From Shinella pollutisoli (GTDB lineage Bacteria; Pseudomonadota; Alphaproteobacteria; Rhizobiales; Rhizobiaceae): DNA of 64,000 nt. The stretch is from contig NZ_JANFDG010000030.1 of assembly GCF_024609765.1 (NCBI RefSeq), forward strand, positions 1-64,000. Direction: 5' to 3'. The stretch's first letter is position 1, and each line of letters opens with the position of its first letter. The notes under the pieces were generated by a model that searched no databases, had not been told where the DNA came from, and saw only the letters and a list, made by a program, of their open reading frames with translations. Shown here one piece after another: positions 36,546-45,377 of this stretch. Both the position numbers and the translations under genes were made by a program.

Positions 36546-37056
36546 CGAAGTTCTCCTGACTGCGGCGGCCGGGACATGCCCCGAGCCGGCCGGATCTTTC
36601 CATCGCCGGTTACCCGACGCGGCCTATATTTTCCAACTGGTATAACATGTCAATGACTATTTCTCAAAATATGTGCCCCCCGTCATGAGCATGCCGAACG
36701 TCATGTGAGGGACTGCGGCACGATCGGCCGGCCAAGCGTGGCGCTTGCGCAACACTGGCCGAAGTTTTCCGTGTGCGATGAATGATACCGCGCGCCACCT
36801 ACCCGTCTGGCGATCCGCTATCGTCCGGATTAATATGAGTTTTATCGGAAGGTTTTTCCGGCAGGCCTCCTGACGCGGCCGCACAGCTTGGAATCGCTCT
36901 AATCTACCGAACTTGCGTGCCGGCCGATGGTCGGCGAAAAGGTTCGGCGGATAGCAACTACCAAGATCGAACGACGTTGAACGCATTCCGCCGACATCCC
37001 GCCGCCCCCTCGACCGCACGGCCGGCCGACCGCCGGAAGACGGGAAGGAATCCGCG
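36546..37056. other. Intergenic region between apnO and fecI-like gene
   Basis: These 511 bases hold no believable gene. The left part carries the apnO promoter and its NanR-like box. The right part must hold the promoter of the forward sigma gene at 37057. I do not see there the GGAAAW-N11-CGYTCGTAG element found before the next two genes, so this sigma gene may be driven by another sigma factor or by an iron regulator. Confidence 0.5.
36635..36645 (+). promoter_or_regulatory. NanR-like box within the apnO promoter
   Basis: The forward strand reads AACTGGTATAA, identical to the oiaX box. On the reverse strand it overlaps TATACC, placed 17 bases after TTGAGA, and it also directly follows a perfect TTGACA (forward complement at 36647-36652). 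In either promoter reading a protein bound here would block polymerase. It lies about 90 bases upstream of apnO. Confidence 0.65.
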
Positions 37057-37560
37057 ATGAGCTGGGACATTCCGACCCTGTTCCGTCGCCATGCCAAGGA
37101 GATCGCGCGGTCGCTGCGCCGGCGCGGCCTCAGCGCCGAGACGGCGGCCGACATCACCCAGGATACGTTCGTGCGCGTTCTCGCCTCCCCGCCGAAGGAA
37201 AGCGCGGGCGTGCACAATCCGGCCGCCTATCTCTTCCGCATCTCCCGCAACCTGCGCATCGACCACCAGCGGCGCGAGCGGCTGCTCGTGCGCGTCGATC
37301 TGAGCGACACCGAGTTCGCCGAGATCGCCGACCATTCCCCGACCGCCGAGACCATCGTCTACGACCGCCAGCGCCTCGCCCTGACGCGAGCGGCGCTCGC
37401 CGAACTGCCGGAGAGGACCCGCCGGGCCTTCGAGCTGCACCGGCTGGGCGAGCTGACCATCGCCGAGACCGCGCAGGCGATCGGCCTTTCCACCACGCGC
37501 ACCTGGATCCTGCTCCGCGACGCCTACGAACATATCGATGCGCGCCTCAACGGCCTGTGA
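37057..37560 (+). CDS. FecI-family ECF sigma factor
   Basis: A 167-residue extracytoplasmic-function sigma factor of the iron-starvation (FecI/FpvI) group. Region 2 covers about residues 8-75, with TQDTFVRVLA and AAYLFRISRNLRIDHQRRER. Region 4 covers about 105-160, with LAELPERTRRAFELHRL and TIAETAQAIGLSTTRTWILL. It would drive transcription of the downstream fecR-like and receptor genes when a siderophore is bound outside. The 88-base gap to fecR contains a candidate promoter for it. Confidence 0.9.
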   Translation: MSWDIPTLFRRHAKEIARSLRRRGLSAETAADITQDTFVRVLASPPKESAGVHNPAAYLFRISRNLRIDHQRRERLLVRVDLSDTEFAEIADHSPTAETIVYDRQRLALTRAALAELPERTRRAFELHRLGELTIAETAQAIGLSTTRTWILLRDAYEHIDARLNGL

Positions 37561-37574
37561 TAGACATCCCGCGC

Positions 37575-37600
37575 GGAAATTCCCCGACGTCCGTTCGTAG
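37575..37600 (+). promoter_or_regulatory. Candidate FecI-type promoter of the fecR-like gene
   Basis: GGAAAT (37575-37580) is followed after 11 bases by CGTTCGTAG (37592-37600). The same arrangement with the same spacing occurs at 38616-38641 before the receptor gene, in otherwise different sequence. GGAAAT is known as the -35 element of FecI-type sigma factors. Confidence 0.65.
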
Positions 37601-37648
37601 AACAGGTCAGGAGCCGCCGGCCGGCCGGAATCGCGTGGAGAACCATCA

Positions 37649-38605
37649 ATGAGCGAGCTGCCCGAGGAGAGGCGCCTGTTTCGCGAGGCGGCCGACCTCG
37701 CCATCCGCCTGCAGGGCGACCCGGACAACCGCGTGGCAATCGACACGGTGCGCGCGTGGATCTCCCGCAGCGCCGCCCACCGCGAGGCCTGGGCGCGGGT
37801 CGCCGAAATCCACGGCATGACCGGCCGCATCCTGACGGAACGCTACGACGCGGCGGAGCGCCCCGCGCAGGGCGCCGGCCGGCGCACGTTCATGATCGCG
37901 GCCCTTGCCGGCGCCGGTGCGCTTGCGGCCGGCTCGCTCACCCTTCCCGATCTCCTGGTCGGTCTCCGCGCGGACTACGTCACGGCGACCGGCGAGATCC
38001 GCCGCATCGACCTTGCCGACGGCAGCGTGGTGACGCTCGGGCCGGCGAGCGCGATCGCGGTCGACTATGCGCCGTCGCACCGGACCGTCCGGCTGCTGTC
38101 GGGCATGGCCTATTTCGAGGTCGCGGCCGATCTGTCCCGTCCCTTCTCGGTGCTTTCCGACGACGTCGCGGCGACCGCGCTCGGCACCGCCTACGATGTC
38201 TCGAACGATGCCGGCATCGTCTCCGTCTCCGTCGACCACGGGCGGGTGGCCGCGCGGATCGTCGACGGCACGGCCGGCGAGGAGCTTGCCGCCGGCGACT
38301 GGATCGTCTTCGACCCGGCGACCCACGGCATCGCCGGCCGCGGCACGCGCGAGGCCTCGCAGATCGCCGCCTGGCGCAGCGGCATGATCGTCGCCGAACG
38401 CGAGACCGTCGCCGCGCTGATCGCCCGCGTCTCCCGCTGGCTGCCCGGCAAGGTCGTCGTGGCCGACCCCTTCCTGGGCTCGCGCCTGGTGAGCGGCGTC
38501 TTCGACCTCGGCGATCCCGTCCGTGCGCTGGAGGCCGTCGTGCGGCCGTTCGGCGCCCGGGTCCGCCGGATCGCGCCGCTCGTGACGGTCGTCTCGCCGG
38601 TCTAG
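37649..38605 (+). CDS. FecR-family anti-sigma/signal-transfer protein
   Basis: A 318-residue inner-membrane regulator. The N-terminal cytoplasmic DUF4880 domain (residues 1-80, with AWISRSAAHREAWARV) binds the sigma factor. A single membrane segment follows at about residues 87-110 (FMIAALAGAGALAAGSL). The periplasmic FecR domain has GEIRRIDLADGSVVTLGPAS and GMAYFEVAADLSRPF, and a C-terminal STN-like part meets the receptor signalling domain. It relays siderophore binding at the outer membrane to the sigma factor encoded upstream. Confidence 0.9.
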   Translation: MSELPEERRLFREAADLAIRLQGDPDNRVAIDTVRAWISRSAAHREAWARVAEIHGMTGRILTERYDAAERPAQGAGRRTFMIAALAGAGALAAGSLTLPDLLVGLRADYVTATGEIRRIDLADGSVVTLGPASAIAVDYAPSHRTVRLLSGMAYFEVAADLSRPFSVLSDDVAATALGTAYDVSNDAGIVSVSVDHGRVAARIVDGTAGEELAAGDWIVFDPATHGIAGRGTREASQIAAWRSGMIVAERETVAALIARVSRWLPGKVVVADPFLGSRLVSGVFDLGDPVRALEAVVRPFGARVRRIAPLVTVVSPV

Positions 38606-38615
38606 CCATCGAAAG

Positions 38616-38641
38616 GGAAAAAATCCGCACCCCGCTCGTAG
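38616..38641 (+). promoter_or_regulatory. Candidate FecI-type promoter of the TonB receptor
   Basis: GGAAAA (38616-38621) is followed after 11 bases by CGCTCGTAG (38633-38641), matching the element before the fecR-like gene in both boxes and spacing. The receptor start is about 60 bases downstream. Confidence 0.65.
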
Positions 38642-38703
38642 AGGACTGTAGGGACGCGCGGCGACGCCGTGCCGACGACAGTTCAGGATGGAGTGCTTTT
38701 TCG

Positions 38704-41157
38704 ATGCGACGGGGATATCAAGACGGGCTTGCGGGTATCGGCCGGAAGGCCCTGCTGGCGACGATGCTGACGACGGCGGCCTTCGCCGCGGACACATTCG
38801 CGGGCGCCGCGCCCGCCTTCGCCCAGGTGCAGACCTATTCCATCCCCGCAGGACCGCTCGCAGCCGCCCTCGCCGCCTTCGGCCGGCAGTCGGGCACGCA
38901 GATCTCCTATGACGCCTCGATCGCCCGCGGCAAGACCTCGCCGGGCCTCTCCGGATCGGCGAGCCGCGAGGAGGCGATCGCCCGCCTGCTTTCCGGCACC
39001 GGCCTCAACCATTCCTTCACCGACCCGTCCTCCATCCTCGTCACCGCGCCGGCGGCCGACCTCGGCGGCGTGCCCGCCGACGGATCGACCGTGCTGGAGC
39101 GGATCACCGTCGGCGGCGGCGAGACGGCCTGGGGACCCGTCGACGGCTTCGTCGCCACGCGCAGCGCGAGCGGCACGAAGACGGACACGCCGCTGGTCGA
39201 GACGCCGCAGTCGATCTCCGTCGTCACGCGCGACCAGATCGAGAAGCAGGGCGCCCAGCGGCTGGAGGACGCGCTCACCTACACGCCGGGCGTCAGCGTC
39301 GGCAGCTACGGCTTCAACCCCGAGCAGGACTACGTCTTCATGCGCGGCTTCCAGGTGCCCTTCTTCCTGGACGGCACCCGCCAGTACCGGGACTACATCG
39401 TCGGCGCCCAGCTCGGCGTCGAGCCCTACGGGCTGGAGCGCATCGAGACGGTGCGCGGTCCCGCCTCCGTTCTCTACGGCCAGATCGCGCCGGGCGGCAT
39501 CGTCAACCAGGTCGCCAAGCGGCCGACGCCCGAGCCGCTGCGGGAGGTGCAGCTCACCCTCGGCGATCCCCGCCGCCTGCAGGCCGCCTTCGACTTCAGC
39601 GGGCCGGTCGGCGAGGACGACGTGCTCCGCTACCGCCTGACCGGCCTCGCCCGCAGTGCCGACGGGCAGATGGACTTCCAGGGCGACGACCGCCTCTTCA
39701 TCGCCCCGGCCCTCACCTGGTCGCCGGACGCCGACACCACGCTCACCGTCTTCGGCCAGCTCCAGCACGACAAGGATGCGCTGCGGCCGGTGCCGCTGCC
39801 CGCCTTCGGCACGCTGTTCGACAGCGTCCACGGCAGGATCCCGCGCGACCGCTTCCTGGGCGAGCCCGGCTTCGACGACTTCGACCGCAAGCAATATTCG
39901 ACCGGCTACGAGTTCGAGCACCGCTTCAACGATACCTGGAGCGTCCGGCAGAACCTGCGCTACACGCATGTCGACCAGACCGAGGACTACACGCTGACGG
40001 CCTTCGACTACGGCTCCTTCGCCCTCGACGGACGCACGGTCGACCGCACCGGCTGGCACGACGTCAACGAGATCGGCACGCTCGGCATCGACAACCAGCT
40101 TATCGGCGAGTTCGACACCGGCGACCTCGCCCACAAGCTGATCCTCGGCCTCGACTATTCGCGGTCGCGCAGCGACTGGCGCTTCGCCTCGGCGACGCTC
40201 GACCCGATCGACGCCTTCGACCCGGTCTACGATTCGCCGATCGGCCCGCTCGTGCCGACGATCTCCGAGCTCAAGACCGCCACCCAGCTCGGCGTCTACG
40301 CGCAGGACCAGATCGCCTGGGACAACTGGCGGCTCACGCTCGGCGGCCGCTACGACTGGGCGAAGGGCACGACGACGGATCGCTTCGCCGCCGTCAGCAC
40401 GACGCAGAAGGACGAGGCCTTCACCGGCCGCGTCGGCCTCGGCTATCTCTTCGACAACGGACTGGCGCCGTACGTCAGCTATTCGACGTCCTTCGAGCCG
40501 GAAATCGGCCTCGACGGCAACGGCGATCCCTTCAAGCCGACGACCGCGCAGCAATACGAGGTCGGCATCAAGTACCAGCCCGTCGGCGGGGAGAGCTTCG
40601 TCGCCCTCTCGGTCTTCGATCTCACGCGCCAGAACATCCGCACGCGCGACCTCAACCCGCCGCCCACCAATCCCTGGGCGGAGACGCAGACCGGGGAAGC
40701 GCGCGTGCGCGGCTTCGAGGCGGAGGCGAAGGTCAGCCTCACCGACCGTTTCGACCTCGTCGGCGCCTATACCTATCTCGATTCCGAGATCACCAGGAGC
40801 AACAATCCCGATCTCGGCAAGCCGCTCTTCCTGACGCCGCGCCACCAAGTGGCGCTGTGGGCCAACTATACGGTGGAGGACGGTGCCGCCGCCGGCCTCG
40901 GCGCCGGGGTCGGCATGCGCTACCGCGGCAAGGTCTGGGGATCGTCCCACGAGATCGAGGTGCCGGCCTATACCCTGTTCGACGCCAGCCTCACCTACGA
41001 CTTCGGCAAGGCGAACCCCGAGCTCGCCGGACTGGACCTCACCGTCAGCGCCCGCAACATCTTCGACAAGAAGTACCTCTCGACCTGCTCCTTCTGGGAA
41101 GGCTGCTTCTACGGCGAAGGCCGCAACGTGACGGCCACGCTGAAATACCGCTGGTGA
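38704..41157 (+). CDS. TonB-dependent siderophore receptor with signalling (STN) domain
   Basis: An 817-residue outer-membrane receptor. A signal peptide ends near residue 40 (APAFAQ). The STN signalling domain covers about 42-115 (YSIPAGPLAAALAAFGRQSG). The plug follows, with TPQSISVVTRDQIEKQGAQ, EDALTYTPGV and RIETVRGPASVLYGQIAPGG, and then a 22-strand barrel ending in the terminal aromatic residue W (LKYRW). The STN domain and the FecI and FecR partners mark it as a transducer of the FecA/FpvA/FoxA type. The plug resembles FhuA/FoxA-class receptors for hydroxamate siderophores, but the ligand cannot be stated. The convergent fpv-like operon supplies the periplasmic steps. Confidence 0.92.
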   Translation: MRRGYQDGLAGIGRKALLATMLTTAAFAADTFAGAAPAFAQVQTYSIPAGPLAAALAAFGRQSGTQISYDASIARGKTSPGLSGSASREEAIARLLSGTGLNHSFTDPSSILVTAPAADLGGVPADGSTVLERITVGGGETAWGPVDGFVATRSASGTKTDTPLVETPQSISVVTRDQIEKQGAQRLEDALTYTPGVSVGSYGFNPEQDYVFMRGFQVPFFLDGTRQYRDYIVGAQLGVEPYGLERIETVRGPASVLYGQIAPGGIVNQVAKRPTPEPLREVQLTLGDPRRLQAAFDFSGPVGEDDVLRYRLTGLARSADGQMDFQGDDRLFIAPALTWSPDADTTLTVFGQLQHDKDALRPVPLPAFGTLFDSVHGRIPRDRFLGEPGFDDFDRKQYSTGYEFEHRFNDTWSVRQNLRYTHVDQTEDYTLTAFDYGSFALDGRTVDRTGWHDVNEIGTLGIDNQLIGEFDTGDLAHKLILGLDYSRSRSDWRFASATLDPIDAFDPVYDSPIGPLVPTISELKTATQLGVYAQDQIAWDNWRLTLGGRYDWAKGTTTDRFAAVSTTQKDEAFTGRVGLGYLFDNGLAPYVSYSTSFEPEIGLDGNGDPFKPTTAQQYEVGIKYQPVGGESFVALSVFDLTRQNIRTRDLNPPPTNPWAETQTGEARVRGFEAEAKVSLTDRFDLVGAYTYLDSEITRSNNPDLGKPLFLTPRHQVALWANYTVEDGAAAGLGAGVGMRYRGKVWGSSHEIEVPAYTLFDASLTYDFGKANPELAGLDLTVSARNIFDKKYLSTCSFWEGCFYGEGRNVTATLKYRW

Positions 41158-41183
41158 CACGCACCGGCATCGACGCCCGGACC

Positions 41184-41211
41184 TGCCCTGCCGCGACACC
41201 GCAGCAGGGCA
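41184..41211. terminator. Candidate terminator between the convergent receptor and fpv-like units
   Basis: TGCCCTGC (41184-41191) pairs with GCAGGGCA (41204-41211), a perfect 8-bp stem with a 12-base loop. It lies in the 82-bp gap between the two convergent stops. There is no clear T run on either strand, so its strength is uncertain. Confidence 0.4.
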
Positions 41212-41239
41212 AATCGTTCGCTGCGCCGAAGCCCGCGCT

Positions 41240-42193
41240 TCAGCCGGACCGGAACACGGCCTTCAGCCTTTCGAGATTGGCCGCCACGACTCCGGCGATA
41301 TCCGCGCTGCCGCCTTCGACATCGGCGAGCACGGCCGTCTTCACCCCCGCAAGACCCTCTGCGAGATCGGGACCCGGTTCGCCGTCGAGAAGGACGGCCG
41401 ACACGCCGTTCGCCGCGATCCAGGCGGCAAGCTTCGCCGCCCGCTCGGCCGTCCATTCGTTGGGCGCGGCCGTGATGGAGGCGAGGAGGTCGATGCCGAG
41501 GTCGGCCGCGAGATAGGCGAAGTGCGGCGAGAGCGCGACGGCCGTCAGGTCGTCGGCTTCGGCGAGCGCCACGTCGGCATCCGCCTTCAGCGAAAGGAGC
41601 GCCCGCTTGAGATTGGCGAGATTGGCGGCGATCGCCTCGGCCGACGACGGATCGAGGCGGGAAAGATCGGCCGCCAGCACGTCCGCCATGCGGCCCAGGC
41701 TGCTCGGCGCGAGCCAGGGCGCGGAGCCTTCACCCGTCGCGGGCATCGGCGAGAGACCGAGCGCGGCATGGACGGCGCCGTCGTCGGAGGGTTCGGCGAT
41801 GGCGATGCCGTTCAGGGCACCGTCGAGCGGGCGACCGGCATCGATCTCGACGATGCGGATGTTGGCGCGCCGGGCATGCGGATAGAGCGGGTCCTCCGGC
41901 CAGAAGGAGCGGAAGGTGACGACCGCATCCGCTTCCACCGCCGCTTCCGCCAAAGTGGCCCGGCCGCGCCCGGCGAGATAGGCGGCGAGCCGCGTGGCCG
42001 GCAGCTTGGCCGGCTGGACCGCCGCGACGGCGATCGCGCTCCCTTTCGTCAGCGTCGAGGCGAGGGCGAAGGCGGCCGGATGGGCGGTCAGCACGCGGGT
42101 GGCCGCCGACGCCGCGGCGGGGCCGGGAAAGGCCGCGACAGGCACGGCGAGCGTTGCCGACAGCAGCCGGCGGCGGGAGAGGCGGCCGTTCAT
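41240..42193 (-). CDS. ABC transporter metal/siderophore substrate-binding protein (FpvF position)
   Basis: A 317-residue protein with the general layout of a ZnuA-type (cluster A-I) binding protein but much diverged. Export signal: RLSRRRLLSATLAVPVAAF with paired arginines, suggesting Tat. The usual histidine-rich loop and most metal ligands are missing; histidines remain in LTAHPAAF and LSPHFAYL. It is the last gene of the eight-gene operon, in the place of FpvF in P. aeruginosa, where two binding proteins (FpvC and FpvF) act with ferri-siderophore. It probably binds siderophore or the partner protein rather than a free metal ion; this is inference. Confidence 0.75.
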   Translation of the reverse strand: MNGRLSRRRLLSATLAVPVAAFPGPAAASAATRVLTAHPAAFALASTLTKGSAIAVAAVQPAKLPATRLAAYLAGRGRATLAEAAVEADAVVTFRSFWPEDPLYPHARRANIRIVEIDAGRPLDGALNGIAIAEPSDDGAVHAALGLSPMPATGEGSAPWLAPSSLGRMADVLAADLSRLDPSSAEAIAANLANLKRALLSLKADADVALAEADDLTAVALSPHFAYLAADLGIDLLASITAAPNEWTAERAAKLAAWIAANGVSAVLLDGEPGPDLAEGLAGVKTAVLADVEGGSADIAGVVAANLERLKAVFRSG

Positions 42194-43095
42194 GCGGGGT
42201 CTCCTTTGAGGGCGGGAAGGACCGCGCGCGCGGCCGTGCAGCCGAGGAAGAGGATGCCGGCGCAGAGGATGATCGCCGCGCCCGACGGCACGGGCAGATC
42301 GAGCTCCATCGGGATCAGGATGCCGGCAAGCGTCGCGACGAGCGCGAAGAGGACCGAGAGCGCGACGAAGCCCTTCAGCGAGCGCGACACCGTGCGCGCC
42401 GCCGCCGCGGGGATGACCAGCAGCGCGCCGACGAGGATCGCGCCAATGATCTTGACGCTTGCCACCGTCACCACCGTCACCAGCATGACGAAGAGATAGT
42501 CGAGCGCCTTGACCGGCACGCCGCGCACCGACGCGAGCGTCGGGTTGAAGCTCGCCGCCATGAAGCGGTTGAAGAAGAAAGCCGTCAGCGCGAGGACGAC
42601 GAGGCCGACGCCGGCGAGGATCGCGATGTCCGTGCCGGAGACGGTCAGGATCGACCCGAACAGCACGTTCTCCAGGATGTGGATGTTGATGCGGCCGGCG
42701 AGCACGAGCAGGATGCTCGCCCCGAGCGCCAGCGACATGGAGAGGAACACGCCGATCAGCGTGTCGGCAGAAAGGCCGGTGCGGTTCCTCAGGTAATTGA
42801 GCGCGATGCCGAAGATCAGGCAGTAGCCGAAGAGCGCGCCGTAGGGGCCGGTATAGGGCTCACCCGCGAGGATGCCGATCGCCACCCCCGTCAGCGCCGC
42901 ATGGCCGACGGCCTCCGAGAAGAAGGCATGGCGCTTGACCACGACCAGCGTGCCGAGCCCGCCGAGCACCGGTCCGGCGATGAGCCCCGCCAGGAGCGCG
43001 TTGACCGCAAAGCCGTAGGCGAGCGACGGCGGGAGATAGCCGCCCTCCGCGAGCGCCTGCACCCATTGCCGGAAGGCCTCGAACCCCGTGCTCAT
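42190..43095 (-). CDS. ABC transporter metal permease, ZnuB/FpvE type
   Basis: A 301-residue inner-membrane permease of the ABC-3 family with about eight to nine membrane segments. Marks are GPVLGGLGTLVVVKRHAFFS, EAVGHAALTGVAIGILAG and VKIIGAILVGALLVIPAAAA. The start overlaps the ATPase stop by four bases, and its own stop overlaps the next start by four. In the fpv system FpvD and FpvE import the iron released in the periplasm. Confidence 0.88.
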   Translation of the reverse strand: MSTGFEAFRQWVQALAEGGYLPPSLAYGFAVNALLAGLIAGPVLGGLGTLVVVKRHAFFSEAVGHAALTGVAIGILAGEPYTGPYGALFGYCLIFGIALNYLRNRTGLSADTLIGVFLSMSLALGASILLVLAGRINIHILENVLFGSILTVSGTDIAILAGVGLVVLALTAFFFNRFMAASFNPTLASVRGVPVKALDYLFVMLVTVVTVASVKIIGAILVGALLVIPAAAARTVSRSLKGFVALSVLFALVATLAGILIPMELDLPVPSGAAIILCAGILFLGCTAARAVLPALKGDPA

Positions 43096-43847
43096 GCCGC
43101 ACCCCCTGCCCGGTGCGAGAACAGCGCCAGCACGCGCTCCGGCGTCAGCTCAGCCTCCGGCACGCCGTCGAACAGCACGCCGCGGCTGAGCCCGGTGACG
43201 CGATCCGCCAGACGCCGCACGGCGGCAAGATCGTGCTCGATCCAGACGACGGTGGTGCCGCGCGCCGCCAGCGCTCCGACCAGGGTCTCGAAGATGAGCG
43301 CGCCCGCCTCGTCGAGCGCGGCCATCGGTTCGTCGAGCACCAGAAGGTCGGGCGCCGGCATCAGGCCTTGCGCCAGCATCACCCGCTGCCGCTCGCCGCC
43401 GGAAAGCGCGCCCATGCGCCGCCCCGCCTTGCCTTCCATGCCGACCTCGGCGAGCGCGGCGAGGATGGCCGCCCTCACCGGAGCCTTCGGCGGCAGGAAG
43501 GCCGGGCGTTGGGTTACGAGCGCCGACAGGAAGTCCATCACCGTCATCGGCAGGCCGCGGTCGAACTCCAGCGCCTGCGGCACGTAGCCGATGCGCCCCG
43601 GCGCACCCGGCCAGTCGATGCGCACCGTCCCCCCGTGCGGCGCCTGGCCGAGCAGGCAGCGCACCAGCGAGGATTTCCCTCCACCGTTCGGGCCGACGAT
43701 GGCATGGACCGTGCCCGCCTCGATCGAAAGGTCGATACCGGCGAGGATCTGCGTGCGGCCGAGGAGGAGCGAGACGCGTTCGAAGGCGACGGCGGGTCCC
43801 CTCGCGGCGACCGGCGAAACGGCAGGAGGTAAGACGGGCGCGTTCAT
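43092..43847 (-). CDS. ABC transporter metal ATP-binding protein, ZnuC/FpvD type
   Basis: A 251-residue ATPase. Walker A is GPNGGGKSS (about residues 52-60), the signature is LSGGERQRVMLAQGL and Walker B is LLVLDEPMAALD. The proline- and alanine-rich first 18 residues are unusual but in frame and overlap the preceding gene end by four bases. It energises the ABC-3 permease encoded next, taking the FpvD position. Confidence 0.9.
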   Translation of the reverse strand: MNAPVLPPAVSPVAARGPAVAFERVSLLLGRTQILAGIDLSIEAGTVHAIVGPNGGGKSSLVRCLLGQAPHGGTVRIDWPGAPGRIGYVPQALEFDRGLPMTVMDFLSALVTQRPAFLPPKAPVRAAILAALAEVGMEGKAGRRMGALSGGERQRVMLAQGLMPAPDLLVLDEPMAALDEAGALIFETLVGALAARGTTVVWIEHDLAAVRRLADRVTGLSRGVLFDGVPEAELTPERVLALFSHRAGGAA

Positions 43848-44803
43848 CGGTCCGCTCCCGCGCCGGCCTGCTCGCGGATCGCCTTCACCACGGTCGCGAA
43901 ATTCTCCGCCATCTCGACCTCGAATTTTTCCGGCGTGTATTCGCCGTAGATGATGTGGGAAAGCGGATAGAGCCTTATGCCCGTCTCGCGCTCGATGGTC
44001 TCCACGTAGGTCGATGGGAAATTGAGCTCGGAGAAGATCACCTTCACGTCGAGCGCCCGGATCGCATCGATGGTCCTGGCAAGCTGGGCCGGGCTCGGCT
44101 CGATGCCGTGCGCCGGCTCGACCACCGCCGTCACCTCGAGGCCGAACTCGCGCAGCAGATAGTCGTAGGCGCCGTGGATCGTGGCGACGCGGAAGCTCGC
44201 CCCCGGCATCTCCTTCAACTCGGAAAGCGCGACGGCGCGGATCTTCCGCAGGCGCCTGGCATAGGCGCGGGCATTGTTCGCGTATTCCGCCGCGTTGCCG
44301 GGGTCGAGCCGGCCGAGCTCGCGGGCGATGGTCTGCACCTGGCTGACGGCGCCGGAGATCGACAGGAACGTATGGGAGTTCACAACCTGGCCGGAGATCG
44401 TGCGGCTGTTGCCCATGCGGCTCGACACGCCGCCGACGGCGGCAAGCAGCGGCACGTCGCGATTGGCCTCGATCACCGGGATGGACGGGTTTTGCGAGGC
44501 GGCGATCATCCGCTCGGCGAAATCGTCGTGGCCGATGCCGTTCAGCACCACGACGTCGAGCGTCCCGACGCGGCGGATGTCCTCGGCCCGCGGCTCGTAG
44601 GCATGCGGATTGAAGCCGACCGGGATCAGCGGCACCGTCTCGGCCCTGTCCCCGACGATGTTGGCGACGAAGGCATAATAGGGATGCAGCGTCACGCCGA
44701 TCCGCAGCCGCCGGCCGGCAGCGCGGGCAGGCGGGCCCGACAGGAGGAACGCCGCGGCACCCGCGACGAGCGAACGGCGCGACAGCCTAGCGGTCATGGG
44801 CAT
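43844..44803 (-). CDS. ABC transporter metal substrate-binding protein, ZnuA/FpvC type
   Basis: A 319-residue cluster A-I binding protein. Signal: SRRSLVAGAAAFLLSG, with paired arginines. Metal-site segments are VTLHPYYAFVANIVGD, VGFNPHAYEPRAEDI, VATIHGAYDYLLREFGL and VIFSELNFPSTYVETI, which keep the histidines and acidic residue typical of metal binding. Two starts are possible, 44803 and 44797. Both overlap the end of the preceding gene. By operon position it corresponds to FpvC, the protein that takes part in iron release from the reduced ferri-siderophore. Confidence 0.87.
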   Translation of the reverse strand: MPMTARLSRRSLVAGAAAFLLSGPPARAAGRRLRIGVTLHPYYAFVANIVGDRAETVPLIPVGFNPHAYEPRAEDIRRVGTLDVVVLNGIGHDDFAERMIAASQNPSIPVIEANRDVPLLAAVGGVSSRMGNSRTISGQVVNSHTFLSISGAVSQVQTIARELGRLDPGNAAEYANNARAYARRLRKIRAVALSELKEMPGASFRVATIHGAYDYLLREFGLEVTAVVEPAHGIEPSPAQLARTIDAIRALDVKVIFSELNFPSTYVETIERETGIRLYPLSHIIYGEYTPEKFEVEMAENFATVVKAIREQAGAGADR

Positions 44804-45377
44804 GGCCCCGCGTCACCGAGGCGTCGTAGCTGCTGACGACCTCCTTCCAGCCGGCGGCGATCAGCGCCTCGTCGGACAGGCCGGGAACGGCGGCATCCGC
44901 CGAGCGGTCGAGCCAGACGGAAACGGCCCTGTCCTCCGTCGCGATGCGCAGGAGCAGCGAGCCCGCGGCATCCGGCGCGGCGGATCGGCCGAGCCATGCG
45001 GCAAACCCGTCGGCCGCCGGAACGAGGCTCCAGGCATGGCCGCCGCGCCCCGCCGTCGTCGCGTCCCTCGCAAAAGGCGGCAGCGCATCCTCCGCCAGTT
45101 CCTCGGGCGTCGGCACGCCGCCGCCTTCGAGCGCGAAGGCGATGTCGTCGGCCGCGACCCGGAGATCGGCATTGATGCCCTGCTCGGCCGCCGTCAGGCC
45201 GTCGCGCGCGTCGACCTGCCATGCCTGCGTGGCGACGGCCTCCGGTGCGCGCGTGCGCAATCCCACCGCCGTTCCGGCGGCAAGCAGGATCGCCAGGCAG
45301 AGCAGTGCCACGAAGAGCGTCTCCCGCTCGGCGCCGGCGGGCCGGACGACGACGCGCGTTCCCTGCCCTGCCGTCAT
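44787..45377 (-). CDS. DUF6162-type membrane-anchored protein (FpvK position)
   Basis: A 196-residue protein with a short cytoplasmic N-terminus, one membrane segment (TLFVALLCLAILLAAGTAVG, about residues 20-40) and a periplasmic remainder ending in GHAHDR. It has the form of the DUF6162 proteins found beside ZnuA-like genes. In the matching P. aeruginosa operon this place is held by fpvK, which belongs to an inner-membrane complex with the FpvG reductase. The function is otherwise unknown. Its stop overlaps the FpvC-like start. Confidence 0.72.
   Translation of the reverse strand: MTAGQGTRVVVRPAGAERETLFVALLCLAILLAAGTAVGLRTRAPEAVATQAWQVDARDGLTAAEQGINADLRVAADDIAFALEGGGVPTPEELAEDALPPFARDATTAGRGGHAWSLVPAADGFAAWLGRSAAPDAAGSLLLRIATEDRAVSVWLDRSADAAVPGLSDEALIAAGWKEVVSSYDASVTRGHAHDR

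Noticed and set aside
36657-37217. Reverse open frame of 186 codons upstream of and over the FecI-like gene
   Set aside because: It has no family character, is basic and low in complexity, and overlaps the strongly supported sigma gene on the other strand.
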